This document shows positions 1-11,889 of a stretch of 64,000 nucleotides of DNA, in pieces (position 1 is the stretch's first letter; every line of letters begins with the position of its first letter). Under the pieces are notes generated by a model that saw only the letters and a list, made by a program, of their open reading frames with translations, searched no databases and was not told the origin of the DNA. The DNA is from Triglochin maritima (lineage: Eukaryota; Streptophyta; Magnoliopsida; Alismatales; Juncaginaceae). A program made the translations under genes and the position numbers. The stretch spans positions 17,328,501 to 17,392,500 of the forward strand of contig OY821770.1 in assembly GCA_963682175.1 (NCBI GenBank), read 5' to 3'.

Positions 1-654
1 AAATCTTTAGTAAGCTAACCTTGAGCATTTGAAATGAGTGATGAGATCAATGAGCTTGTTTCAAGTGGGAACAAGTGAACACAAGGATGTTTAGAGCAAC
101 TTTGGAAGTAGTATGAAGATATGAGCTTGGAGAAAGATTGGTGACCTTAGAAGTGTGTTCTCTGCTCTATTTATAAGCTTTAAACTTAATCTAGCCGTTG
201 GGATTAAAATGGTAAAGAGTTGTGTAAGAATACACAAACCACGGAAGGACAGGACATAAATTTGGACAGCAACGGTCGACCGGATCGAGTCAATCGGTCG
301 ATCGATTACGTGAAAATTAAGTAAACGTTTGAACTGAGGTGCAGACGGTCGAACCAACTGGGCTAGAATTCAAGTAAACGGTCGAACAGATGGAAGGTTC
401 GGTCGACCGTTTAGGGAATTTGGTCAAGATGAAACAGTGTAAAATGAGATAACGATCGGCCGAAATAGAGCGTTGCTTCGACCAAGATTGTCCAGTAAGT
501 TAGGTGTTTGAGGTTTCATGAATCGGTCGACCGTTTATAAGGTCTTGGTTGACCATCTTATATCCTCTAAGTAGAAGTAATTAACATGTCTCCTTTTCTA
601 TCTTAATTAGCTTAATTTTGTTTTGTCTTCTTTTAATGAGTAGTCAGTAGTTTC
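1..654 (-). mobile_element. 3' LTR of SIRE-like copia element A (left part, cut by window edge)
   Basis: Positions 1-640 match 9246-9469 plus 11032-11445, the other LTR of the same element, nearly base for base. The LTR starts beyond the left window edge. A TATA-like motif lies near 165-175 when read on the minus strand. Exact CGGTCGACCG palindromes start at 273, 400 and 524. The LTR is interrupted at 654 by a nested solo LTR and resumes at 2774. Confidence 0.8.
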
Positions 655-2773
655 TGTAGGATTTCATGTTTAATTATATATATATATATATTTTCGAAAT
701 TTTTATGTATAATAAGGATCAATTACAATTTTCTACGATTTATTTCATGCATGTATCGGTTTGTTTTAATAACTAGTTTCAAAACTTATTAAAAAAACAC
801 AAGGGACTCCGAAATTCATACCTAGAAGTTCTCTAAAACTTCTTGATGTTCCAGAGACGTTGAGGAAGACGATCGTCGCTTCTTGTTGCGCCGGATACCC
901 CCGAGTGTTCACCGAAACCCTAAACAAGGTTGGAGAGAAAGGAGCTAGCCAATCAATCTCCAAACTAGCTTAGAATCTAGCTACAAAACCCTTCCTTAAT
1001 CTCTGAGATTTCTCCTTCCAAAGACTTAGAAAACTAAGAGAATTTTCGTGGATTTTTGTGGTGAATTTAGGAGAGAAAATATTTAGCAAACTTCTAACAT
1101 AATTAAGGAGAATAAGGACCTATTTATAGGCTCCAATCTTATTCTCAATCATGGTTATTCTTAAGTCATGTTTTCTTGACATTTTCTCTCACAAACTAAT
1201 TCCAAAATGCATTATATGCACCCACAAAACGTTTGACCAAGTTTGGAGATAATCCAACCATTGATCAAATTAATCTCTTAATTATCAAAGGCAGAAAATC
1301 GATCGGGACTCGGTCTACCGAGACATACTCGGTTAACCGAATATGTCACGTTCGGATTTCCGTGCACTTGACGGATGACCGATTCTTAAGGAGAAAAATT
1401 CTTCTTAACCGTTCAGACGAATTCGCGTCTTTGACCGAGTGTCATTTGGTTAACCGAAAATATCGGAACTGGACATTGTTCGGTCGACCGTTTCTGGTTC
1501 GGTACACCAATCCAGAGTTCCAGGCACTTTGGTCAAGTTCGGTCAATCAACTTGACCATCCATTCCACGTTCGGTTGACCGATCCACAGATCCTTCGGTC
1601 GACCGAACCATAACGGATTACCGAACTTCTACCCGATTTTGCCTTTTCAAATTTTGGATTTATTTCCAACAAAATTTGAACTTTAGGGGTTTTAGCAAAT
1701 TCACAACTTATGCAATATATTATCCTATGCAATAATAAATTATTGCACCCCATAATATATGCATCTCATATGAATTTATCATGATTCTAATTATGTTATA
1801 TACAACATAATTGATTTTACTTGTTCACCACATGTGTCATATTTTCTATAAGAAACCCGACACACCATATGAACCAAAAATCAAGCTTCTTGATTCCCGG
1901 TTTTTGCGGTGTGACCTACGGGAGGATCTAGAATAAGTTGGCAGTGATATTAAGAGCTTAATATCACAAGCTATAAGAGGTGTCTAGCTACACATTATAG
2001 CTCCCAATTAGTTAGATGTCTTAATTCCACTCGAACCAAAACCCGATCCATTTAGTGATGGAGTGCACCACTTGTGTCCGTCCCTTGCCTCATGATATTA
2101 AGAATACACACAAAGTAGTATTGTGTCATCTTTGTATTAGTATTCATTTCTTGATCTCATTAAGCTAGTTATAAATATGTGACTTAACTCAAATCATATT
2201 GTGCACATTATAACTTTGCTTTATCAAGGGGCCCACAAATATCATCACTCATTTAAGAGGGGCAATGATAATCTTCTCCAACAAAAGTCATACTTAACCA
2301 ACCAATGCCTTTACACTACACTCATCGATAGCTCAAGACACTAGTCTAATTAAGCAATTCTTAAGTGATCGGATATAAGTCTCATATCAAAGGACCAAAG
2401 ACACAGTAAAACATTAATGACACAGAAAACACAATTCTATAATATTTCACTTATTAGGTCTATTCAGTATACAAAAGTAATTTTTTCCTCTTTTCTGTAC
2501 TCGTGTTGTTACTCACTTGTAGAGCTACAATGATCTATGACCAACACGACAATCTTAACTCGGTAATAAATGTCACATGTTTATTACCATGATTGCGAAT
2601 ATCTTTTGTTTTATGCAAACCAATATCTTTTAGAGCTCTACGGTTAAGGACCAAGAGCATCTTCCTTAACACTTCTAAAAGACGAATAACATAAACAAGG
2701 AACAAAATGATTTCTCATTCAATTCATAATAATTGACATTTAAAAGTAAAACTTTTAGAACACATTCCCTTCA
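655..2773 (-). mobile_element. Solo LTR, family B (copy 1), nested in the copia A LTR
   Basis: The insertion starts with TGTAGGATTTC and ends with CATTCCCTTCA, so it has TG...CA ends. It is flanked by the 5-bp target duplication GTTTC at 650-654 and 2774-2778. The uninterrupted site is seen at about 11450 in the other LTR of copia A. A TATAAATA box reads on the minus strand near 1118-1130, which gives the orientation. There is no coding region, so this is a solo LTR of 2119 bp. Related copies lie at 30738-31410, 33301-37163 and in 40430-43380. It carries palindromes at 1481 and 1596 and many degenerate ones at 1290-1610. Confidence 0.88.
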
Positions 2774-2940
2774 GTTTCATCCCCCTTTGGGGTGGAGATG
2801 AAGTTTATACATGTCATGAAGAATGGAATGAATGCTTATGTTGTTTTATGTGATGAATGTGAGTATACGTGTTTGAATTAGAGAGAATACTCAACCTGAT
2901 GGTTTCTGTCATATTAATTAGGTACATCCCATGCTTGTTG
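2774..2940 (-). mobile_element. Continuation of the copia A 3' LTR
   Basis: The sequence after the nested solo LTR matches 11446-11590 in the other LTR, including the hairpin-like CCCCCTTTGGGG. Similarity ends near 2940, while the right LTR continues to 11889. This LTR is therefore truncated or rearranged on its inner side. Confidence 0.7.
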
Positions 2941-3274
2941 CACAAGGAAATGGTAGTAGGGTTTAAATGCTTGTCTAGTTTGGCTATAAGTGAGCTTATT
3001 TGCATCTAAATGTGCTCTTAAGGAAAAATCAGTAAAATTGGCTACCTCAACCTTACGGCACGGGATGAAAGGAGCAAAGGAGAAAATTGTTGTCCCAAGC
3101 CTCCTGAGTGGCATCATCGATAGGAAAGAATGGATGAGTTGGAGTAGTCGGAGGATGCTGAGCACTCGAGGAGTTGGAAGGATGATCGTGTCTCCTCTTT
3201 GTGCGGCGTTCGATGGCGATAACTCCTGGCTCGACTGGATCCTTGCGGGTGACCAATTTCTTACATCCCATCAA
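2914..3274 (-). pseudogene. Unrecognised coding relic near the 3' end of copia A
   Basis: Two overlapping minus-strand reading frames (3274-3053 and 3165-2914) read as one protein-like stretch only if a frameshift near 3070-3100 is allowed. The reading contains a Pro/Thr/His-rich part followed by a part reading KVEVANFTDFSLRAH. I do not recognise the family with confidence. Its place between RNase H and the 3' LTR would suit the extra 3' ORF that some SIRE-type elements carry, but that is inference. It could also be a fragment of another retroelement. Confidence 0.3.
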
Positions 3275-4140
3275 AGAAGAGAGGGGTGGAGAATGGAAAA
3301 TGAGGGTGGAAATGGTAGAGGAAGGCTACGAGAGGCGAATGGTGGTGGAAAATGGCAAGATGAACGGCCGGAAGAGGGTGGTTGGTCGACCGGAGGGAGA
3401 ATAGCGACAACAAGGGTTAGAAGGGGGTGAAAGTGAAAGTGAAAAGGAGACCCAATTTTACCCTAAACGGAGCAGAAAGAGGGGTCAACGGTCGATCGGT
3501 CGGGTATAACGGTCAACCGAACGGTTAAATTTTGGGGAAAATTTGAGTTGAATTGGGCAAACGTTTGACAGGTAAGACACACGTTCGACCGACAAGAGAA
3601 TGCACAGGGAGCTTGGAAATTTTTGGTCGCCCAAAGAAGGCCACTGGTCGACCGAACTAGTAAGGAAGAGTAAAACGGACACTTCCTGGAAGATTGCGGG
3701 CGGATATGAAATGCTGACCGGTCGACCAAACTAAGTAGGCACACACTGCATGGACGTATTCGGTCGCACAAGAAGGATGAAATGGTCGACCGAGGGACTA
3801 AAAGAAAGAAAAAGATGTAAGACCGAATGAAAACTCGGTCGAGCGAAGAAATAAAAACTAGAGGAACAGCAGTCGACCGATTAAAATCTTGTTTGACTGA
3901 TCGCTTAAGTGAACTTAAGGATCAGATCGACCAGGAAGCAACCGGTCGAACGGAGCACCTGAGACGGTCGACCCAAAAGAGGCAGAGAGAGAAAAATAGC
4001 CCAAAACACATCAAAAATCCCAGAGACTCAACGAGTAACTGAATGAAGATGCAATTTTCGAAATAATGGCTTGAAATGACACAGTTTATAAATCATTTAA
4101 GTTGCACATGCCTAGATTGAGTCTTATGTGATGGAATTGA
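3275..4140. repeat. Non-coding 3' region of copia A with degenerate palindromes
   Basis: From about 3385 to 3975 the sequence carries repeated variants of the palindrome, such as TGGTCGACCG and CGGTCGATCG, separated by roughly 20-60 bp. I see no credible gene. The segment lies between the RNase H end of pol and the 3' LTR of a minus-strand element, so it is the element's 3' untranslated part or inserted LTR debris. Confidence 0.5.
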
Positions 4141-6093
4141 TCAACATTTTGGGGGTTTTGTGAAAATATCCGTTAATTGATCATTTGTAGGGACGAATAC
4201 AAGTTTGATGTCTTCCTTAGTTGCATGATCTCTAGGAAAATGATATCTTACTTCTCTGTGCTTAGTTCGTGAATGCACAATGGTATTTTTCGAAAGATTG
4301 ATGGCACTAGTATTATCATAATAAATAAGAGTAGTTTGAAACTCAAGTTGCAAATCCTTGAGGGTTTGCCTCATTCACAAGACTTGTGCACATGCATAAC
4401 GGACGGCGATATATTCGGTCTCGGTTGTTGACAATGCAACACTATTTTGTTTCTTACTAGACCAAGAAATAAGCGATTTTCCCAAAAATTGTCAAGTGCA
4501 ACTAGTGCTTTTGCAATCAAGAATGCAACCGGAATAGTCGGCGTCGCTATAAGCAACAAGATCAAAAACCCTAGTCTTGGGGTAAAATAAACCAAAATCT
4601 TGAGATCCTTTGAGATATCGAAAAAATCTTGTTAAATAATTTAAGTGAGATTCTTTTGGACTAGCTTGAAAATGAGCGCATAAACACATGGCAAACATGA
4701 TATCGGGGCGACTAGCAGTGAGGTAGAGCAAGGATCCGATCATATCTCGATATTTCTTGATGTCCACATCCTTGTCATTTTCATCTTTGTCTAGTTTAGT
4801 ACTAGTGCTCATGGAAGTCTTGTATGGCTTGCTATCTTCAAGACCAAAGCGTTTAAGAAGTTCCTTTATGTATTTTGCTTGGTGTATGAAGTTCCCATCA
4901 AGTGTTTGCTTGATTTGAAGTCCGAGGAAGAAATTTAGTTCACCAATTAAGCACATCTCGAACTCCCCCTGCATAGACTTAGAGAATTCCTCGCATTGAC
5001 AAGGGTTACTTGCACCAAAGATAATATCGTCTAGATAGATTTGTACCACCAATAGATCATGATTATGAGATTTTACGAAAAAATTGATATCCACTTTACC
5101 CGTTTAGAAACCTTTATCAATCAAGAAGTTATTTAACCTCTCATACCAAGCTCTAGGAGCTTGTTTTAGGCCATAAAGAGCATTCTTAAGTTTAAAAACA
5201 TGGTTTCGGTAAGTTTCATTTACAAAACCGGGGGGTTTTGCAACATAAACTTCTTCATTAATAAAGTCATTTAAGAAAGCACTTTTGACATCCATTTGAA
5301 ATAGTTTAATGTCCATAAAACATGCATATGCTAACAACATGCGAATGGCTTCCATACGAGCAACGGGAGCGTAAGTTTCATCAAAGTCTATCCCCTTCTC
5401 TTGACGGTAGCCTTGAGCAACGAGTCTAGCTTTGTTTCTAACTACATTCCCGTCTTCATCAAGTTTGTTTCGAAATATCCACTTAGTTCCAATAACCGAT
5501 TGGTTAGTTGGTTTTTCGACAAGTTCCCAAACATCATTTCGAACAAATTCATTTAGCTCTTCCTGCCTAGCCATTAGCCAAAATTCATCACTAAATGTTT
5601 GTTCAACTTTCTTGGGTTCTAACGTAGAGATAAAGGCATAAGAATAACAAACTACATGAGCTCTAGATCGTGTTGCTACACCTTGAGAAACATCTCCTAT
5701 TATAAGGTCCTTTAGATGATCCCTTACAAAGGTCCAATCCTTAGGAAGTTTCTCTTTATCCTCTCGAGGAGGACTTGGAGGTTCTTGATCAGACTCAACT
5801 GTGGCATCTTGGGATGATACATGTCTAATGATATCCATGCATTCATCATCAAGAAAGGAGTTATCTACACATGTCAACTCATCAAAGTTGACGTGTAGAG
5901 ATTCATCGACACAACTAGTTCGTTTATTGTAGACTCTATAAGCTTTACTCCTATCGGAATACCCTGAGAAGATGGCATCATCGGATTCCGCATCAAATTC
6001 ATCCAAATTTGTCTTTAGTGTTGAGGACAAAACATTTCGAGCCAAAAGCTTTGAAGTAAGAGATTTTAGGAATACGGTTATGTCAAAGCTCAA
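4141..6093 (-). pseudogene. Copia A pol, reverse transcriptase and RNase H part (decayed)
   Basis: This is the Ty1/copia reverse transcriptase and RNase H region, which copies element RNA into DNA in virus-like particles. Read from 6093 downward it shows the conserved copia segments ARLVAQGY, QMDVKSAFLN and YGLKQAPRAWYERLN, then the catalytic YLDD near 5040. RNase H follows with YSDADYSG, and the frame ends with the terminal motif TDIFTKPP. The frame at 6093, 5094 and 4374 is the same, so the part from 6093 to 4141 is broken by in-frame stops (about 5101-5106, 4489-4494 and 4375-4377), not by indels. The stop near 4377 falls where the family has Trp. The copy cannot make a functional enzyme. 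Family assignment to SIRE-like rests on gag style and layout. Confidence 0.85.
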
Positions 6094-7140
6094 AAGGAAT
6101 TTTCTTCAAAATAGGTCGAATGAGAACACGATTTAAAACATAGCAAGACGTATTTACTGTTTTCCACCAAAAATATTTTGGAAGCCCTTTTTCTACAAGC
6201 ATGTTTCTTGTCATTTCTTGAAGTGTAATATTTTTCCTCTCAACTACCCCATTTTGTTGAGGAGTGCGAGGAAAAGAAAAGTTATGCTCAATTCCACATT
6301 TTTCACAAAATTTTTGAAATGAATCATTTTCAAACTCTCTACCATTATCAGTATGAATAGTAATGATGTTGGAGTCATTTTAACTTTGAACATGTTTGCA
6401 AAAACTTTTAAATCTTTCAGAAGCATTATGTTTGTTTGCTAAGAACAAAACCCAAGTAATCTTGAAAAATCATCGACAATCACAAAAGCATATCTTTTGC
6501 CTCCTCGACTCACGGTACGTGAAGGTCCAAAAAGATCTAAATGCAAAAGCTCAAGAGATTTTGAAGTTGATGCCACATTTAAAGATTTGAAAGAATATTT
6601 AAATTGTTTTCCAAATTGACATGCATCACAAAGCTTGTCCTTTTTAAATCGATTTTCGGAAGTCCTCTTACTAATTCAAGTTTGGATAATTTGTGCAATT
6701 GTGACATACTAATATGTCCCAAACGGTTATGCCATAACCATGCTTTGTCATGCGAGGCAACAAGACACGTTTCAACATTCATATAAGATTATCAACATGC
6801 ACAATGTAAATGTTATTTGACCTATATCCTTTGAAAATGGTTTTTATGTCATGTGTGGAAATGATATGGCAAGTGGGTTTATCAAACACAACTAATAATT
6901 TTTTATCGGTTAATTGATTAACACTTAGCAAGCTATGTTTCAAACCATCTACTAATAAGATGTTTCCAATAGTTGGAGTAGAAGTATTGCCAACATTACC
7001 AATGCCGACAATGTGACCTTTAGGGTTGTCTCCAAATGTGATGATTCCTCCTTTCTTAGGATTCACGCTTGATAGAACTCGGGAGTCTCCCGTCATGTTC
7101 CTCGAGCACCCGTTATCGAGAATCCACTTCCCCTTTCTCC
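6094..7140 (-). pseudogene. Copia A pol, protease and integrase part (decayed)
   Basis: The segment runs from the protease through the GAG-pre-integrase zinc-binding region to the integrase core. The protease active-site region reads LDNGCSRNMTGD near 7100, so the usual Asp-Ser-Gly triad appears as Asp-Asn-Gly. A pre-integrase motif (WHNRLGHIS) lies near 6720, and a conserved integrase stretch (ERKNITLQEM) lies near 6190-6245. The reading frame changes near 7130, 6785, 6430-6580 and 6245, so indels as well as stops have broken this part. It joins gag upstream and RT downstream in the normal copia order of PR-IN-RT-RH. Confidence 0.8.
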
Positions 7141-8846
7141 TTGCTTTTATCTACAATCAAGGAAACAAGTGAAGACTTTGGTATCCAAATTTGTTTGGGT
7201 CCTTCAGGGTTAGTTTTTGGTACCCAAACTTTAGTAGTCTTAGGTACCCATACGTTTGAATGGTCCACTTTCTTGACAAATGAGTTGTTCATTCTAACAA
7301 AGTATGAAGTGGATTTCTTTTGTTTACCTCCATTGTATCCTAAGCCATGTTTTGTTAAGGATTGAGTTTGGGTGTCAAGAAGCATGTCTAGCATCTTTCT
7401 TCCTAAAGTGAATTTCTCTAAATCTTTTCTATGTTGTTCATTCTTGGCAATAAGTTCTTCATTTGTGTGACATTCTTTTGTAGATTTCAAGATCTTTATT
7501 TCATCATTTAGCAAATCATTTTCTTTGACCAACAAGTCATATTTGATAGATAGATCTTGATGTGCTTTTCTTCCTAGTTTATTTTTATGACATATCATTT
7601 CATATCTCTCAGCAAGTTCATCAAATACATCTAATAAGTCATCATAAGAAATTTCCTCAAGAGAATTTACCTCATCGTCATCGATTTCCACCACTTGGTG
7701 TAGATTGCTCTTCTTTGGGCATGTGGGTGAGCTTGAATCCGAATCCGCATTAGTTGCCATAAAACACATGTGTGCTTCCTCTTCTTGAGAGTACTCGGAG
7801 TCAGAACCTTTTGATGTGCTTGAGTCATCCCAAGTAGCCTTGAGGGTCTTCTTCCCATCTTTCTCACGATGATCCATTCTCTTGTTATCATCACAATCTC
7901 TTCTTCTAGGCCTCTCTTCTTTGTCTCTTCATGAGGGTCTTTCTTCTCTATCTCCTCTTGGTCTCTCATCTCTTTCTCTTCTAGGAGGATATCTCTTTTC
8001 CTCTCTTCGTTCACGATCTCTCGGCCTAAGCAAGGGGCAATCCTTCTTCATATGACCGGTTTTGTTGCATTCGTAGCAACTGAACGTCCGAGATGATTCT
8101 CCTTTTCCTTTTGCAAATTTTCTTTTGCAGAGGAACTTCTTGAAGTTGTGGGTTAGGAAAGAGACGTCTTCATCGGTGTCCTCGTCTTCGATTGCTTCCG
8201 AATCTGACGTTGCTTTTAGAGCAATTGTCTTTTCTTTTCGTCTTAACCCTTCCCGTTCCTTTTCCTTCTCTTTTCTTTCTTCCATTTGAATCTCATACGC
8301 CATGAGACTTCCTATGAGATCCTCCATCTACAACTTTGAGAGATCTTTGGCTTCTTCAATTGACGTAGTCTTCTTCTCCCATTCCAAAGTTAAAGACCGA
8401 AGAAACTTACGTACCTTGTCACTTTCAACCAAAACCTTACCAAGGTTCTTCAAGGAGTTATTGATATGAGTAAAGAGAGTGTGCATCTCGCTTATGGATT
8501 CATCCAGTTTCATTGCAAACATTTCATACTTTTGCATGAAATGACTCTCTAACATATGTCATGCTTCAAATGCGGAATCACATGCATTGATTCTACCATA
8601 CTCCTCTTCGGTTAAACCACACATAAGTATATTCATAAGTTTGGCATTCATTTGTACCATGGTTAATTCATCATCGGTCAAGAGTTCTAATTCTTTGTTT
8701 ATAGTGTATGGTATTTGAAAGAACACTCATAATTTAACATCATATAATTGTATGAAGATTATCATGTGTTTCTTCCAATATGTATAGTGTATTCCATCAA
8801 ACAAAGGAGGTCTACCGGTGTGGAATCTCTCACGTTGTTGGGTCAT
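7113..8846 (-). pseudogene. Copia A gag (nucleocapsid) with four in-frame stops
   Basis: This is the structural protein of the retrotransposon particle. The likely start is the ATG at 8846-8844, reading MTQQRERFHTGRPPLFDG, about 40 bp after the primer-binding site. A UBN2-type gag segment follows, then a basic linker. A CCHC zinc knuckle (CYECNKTGHMKKDC) lies near 8030-8075, then Arg/Glu-rich sequence and a long coiled-coil-like acidic part. The frame stays open without an indel from 8846 to 7113, but stop codons interrupt it at 8729-8727, 8561-8559, just above 8328, and near 7931-7929. Some stops fall where related elements carry Trp or Arg codons. The large gag and coiled coil fit SIRE/Maximus copia elements. 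Confidence 0.85.
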
Positions 8847-8883
8847 TGCTACAAATGTGAATTTGTTTATATGCAATTAACAA

Positions 8884-8897
8884 GGCTCTGATACCAA
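8884..8897 (-). other. Primer-binding site (tRNA-iMet) of copia A
   Basis: The minus strand reads TTGGTATCAGAGCC directly inside the 5' LTR. This is complementary to the 3' end of plant initiator tRNA-Met, the usual primer of plant copia elements. It fixes the inner edge of the LTR at 8899. Confidence 0.9.
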
Positions 8898-8898
8898 A

Positions 8899-11889
8899 TG
8901 TAGGATCTAGTAGGCTCTAATATTAGTCTAAAATGGGTGAATAGACTAATCTAATTCTTTAAATAACTACTGCAAATTAAAAGCTAGAACAATTAAGCAA
9001 GGGATAAAAATGTGCAAACCACAACACGGATGTATAGACGTTTCGATCCAACCACCGGATCCTAGTCCTCTCTTACAAATTGCTCTTCCTCGAGCATTTT
9101 CGCATCCTCCACTAATCTGATCTCCGTTGTGGGGCCGAGATCACGCTTTTACACCACAAGCTTTGTGAACACCCTCGCCTAGTTTGGACCACCTTCTCAC
9201 AATCCGAGAAGAGCTTCACTCCGGAAGCTAGTAAACTTTTGTAGAAAATCATTAGTAAGCTAACCTTGAGCACTTGAAATTAGTGATGAGATCAATGAGC
9301 TTGTTTCAAGTGGGAAGAAGTGAACACAAGGATGTTTAGAGCAACTTTGGAAGTAGTATGTAGATATGAGCTTGGAGAAAGATTGGTGACCTTAGAAGTG
9401 TGTTCTCAGCTCTATTTATAAGCTTCAAACTTAATCTAGCCGTTGGGATTAAAATGGTAAAGAGTTGTGAATGACATCATATCATGCATATATGGGTGTC
9501 TTATATCCATTATCTTGAACCTAAACAATGTTACGTAATGAGTTTTATGTTTGAGTTTTAGGAATAAACAGGATTGAGGAGAAGAGACATAAAAGGACCT
9601 AGAAGTAAGGAAAAGGACTGAGTTGCAAGACTTGGGGACTGAGATGTAAGAGGGAAGGACCCGGATGTAAGCCCAAAGGACCAAGGAGCAAATCAAGAAA
9701 CTCCACACAATCATGAGGAGTATTTTGGCAATTCGGTCCTGAGCTCTAACAACCTACCCGGATGCATCAAACATGAAGACATGAAGCCAGACAACCACAC
9801 ACCAAAACCATAACGGATCCAGACAATATAGACTGCCAATTGGCGGTCCAAGACCACTGATTGGCGGTCGGTTTTTGTCAGGATCCGCTAAGACTTTGGC
9901 GGGTCATGTATTAGGTTGTGTTTAGTCTATTTTTGGTATACATTAGTCCCATACAGGGGGATTGTCCCGGATTACATTTTTCTATGGCTATAAATAGAAC
10001 TCTTCCTCCTCATTTGTAATCACTCATTGCTTGGTGGCATTCTCTCTACTTGGAGTAAATGCCTTGAAGCAAAAACTCAAGGTGGAGAAGAATGTCACTT
10101 GTAATGTGAGTCATGTAAATAAAATAATTTTCCTTTGTTTCTTTTAATATTGTCTTGTCTTTTAATTCTTGCATGCTTCTTTAGTTTAACTTCCTTTCAA
10201 TTAGCTTCTTTTATATTTCTTGCTTGCTTAGTTTAATTTCCTTTCAGTAGAATGTTTCATTTTATTAATGTAGGTTGTAGTGTAATGATTAGTGAGTAGT
10301 TTCATCCCCATTTGGGGGTGGAGTAAAATGTGATGTGATTATGTGATGTATTAGGTGTGTGTTATCTTAATCCTTTGAGCCTTACATGATTTCCATAACC
10401 ATCTAATGGGATTTCACTCTTGTCTTTGATATGTTAATGCTCTTGAATGAAGCTTAGCATATGCTTAGACTAGTGGCCTATTTTATGGGGAATGATGAGG
10501 TGAGGATATGGATGGGATTGATAAAGGAAACATGGCTTGTAGTTGTATGTGCTCTTGTTGCCCTTACCTTGATTAATGTCTTGTATGTTTTAATTATTGT
10601 GATAAATCTTATTTCATGTGGTGGCATAGTGGGGTTTGGTCTTTATACATGAGTTCATTTAGCTTCATTCCAATTATTGTCTTGTATGTTTTTATGATAT
10701 GGTGTTATCTTATTTCATGTGGAGGCAAAGTTGGATTTAGTTTTATGATTTTCATGCACTACATGTTGTGATGATCATAATTGAACACACACACATACAC
10801 ATATCTTTGTATTCACATTCTTTCTCTACCCCCTATGGGGTTTAGTTTTATTGCATATTTCTCATTCCTTTCGCATTGTAGTGTAGTTTAGATCATAACT
10901 CCTTTCTCTCCTTTCTTTCCCACTCGCCTTCGAACAAACTAAAGTCGACACACACCCCTGTGGATCGACCTGTATTTGTCACCGCTTCAACGCGGTCGTG
11001 CACTTGCGGTTAATTAAAACGTTCAATCAATTTGTGTAAGAATACACAAACCACAGAAGGACAGGACACAAATATGGACACGAACGGTCGATCGGATCAG
11101 GACAATCGGTCGACTGGTTACGTGAAAATTAAGTAATCGTTCGAACTGAGGTGGAGACAATCGAACCAACTGGGCTAGAACTTAAGTGAATGGTCGAACA
11201 GATGGAAGGTTCAGTCAAACAAATGGGGAATTTGGTCAAGATGAAACAGTGTAAAATGAGATAACGGTCGACCGAAATAGAGCATTGGTTCGACCGAGAT
11301 CGTCCAGTAAGTTTGGTGTTTGAGAGTTTCATGAATCAGTCGACTGCCTTATATCCTCTTAGTAGAAGTAATTAGCATGTCTCATTTTCCTATCTTAATT
11401 AGCTTAATTTTGTTTTGTCTTCTTTTAATGAGTAGTGAGTAGTTTCATCCCCCTTTGGGGTGGAGTTGATGTTTATACATGTCATGAAGAATGGAATGAA
11501 TACTTATGTTGTTATATGTGATGAGTGTGAGTATACTTGTTTGAATTAGAGAGAATACTTAACATGATGGTACATCTCATGCTTGTTTAGGTTATTGGTA
11601 ACAAACTTGTTTATGCTCACATTAATCAACTAGGTTAGTGATTTTAGATGATAGGTTATGCAATGCAATGATCAAGGATTTGAAGTGCCAAGTTACATTA
11701 TAACCTAACAACAAGAAATGTAAACATATCTACTCTTCATTCTTGATTTCTTGTCTTGATCCACACTTGATTCCTGAAAAGTTAGAATTACAATATATGC
11801 ATGTGATGATATCAATTGTTTACATGTGTTTATTGATATGTTAGTTAATCATAAAAATGGATTATCGATTATTAGTCAAAAAACCAACA
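8899..11889 (-). mobile_element. 5' LTR of copia A, interrupted by a nested solo LTR
   Basis: The LTR begins with TGTAGGATCTAG next to the primer-binding site and probably ends with CCAACA at 11889. Without the 1562-bp insertion it is about 1.43 kb. A TATA motif reads on the minus strand near 9412-9422, which places the element's promoter here. The part 11380-11590 resembles a segment of the nested Tat-like LTR at 10240-10340, so the LTR is a mosaic. One exact palindrome lies at 11265. The far edge is less certain than the inner edge. Confidence 0.78.
9470..11031 (+). mobile_element. Nested solo LTR, Tat/Athila-like gypsy
   Basis: A 1562-bp segment absent from the other copia A LTR is flanked by the duplication TTGTG (9465-9469 and 11032-11036). 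Its 3' end carries the TGCACTTGCGG signature next to a Thr/Pro-rich leader, as in Tat/Athila-type gypsy LTRs. A TATAAATA box lies near 9990. The terminal TG...CA lie 2 bp inside the duplications, so the exact ends are slightly uncertain. There is no coding content. Confidence 0.75.

Noticed and set aside
655..2773. Tandem duplication instead of nested insertion
   Set aside because: TG...CA ends, an exact 5-bp duplication and an uninterrupted partner LTR support insertion.
2990..3430. 146-codon plus-strand open frame
   Set aside because: It lies opposite minus-strand retroelement remnants and has no recognisable domain; Gly/Arg-rich composition follows local base composition.
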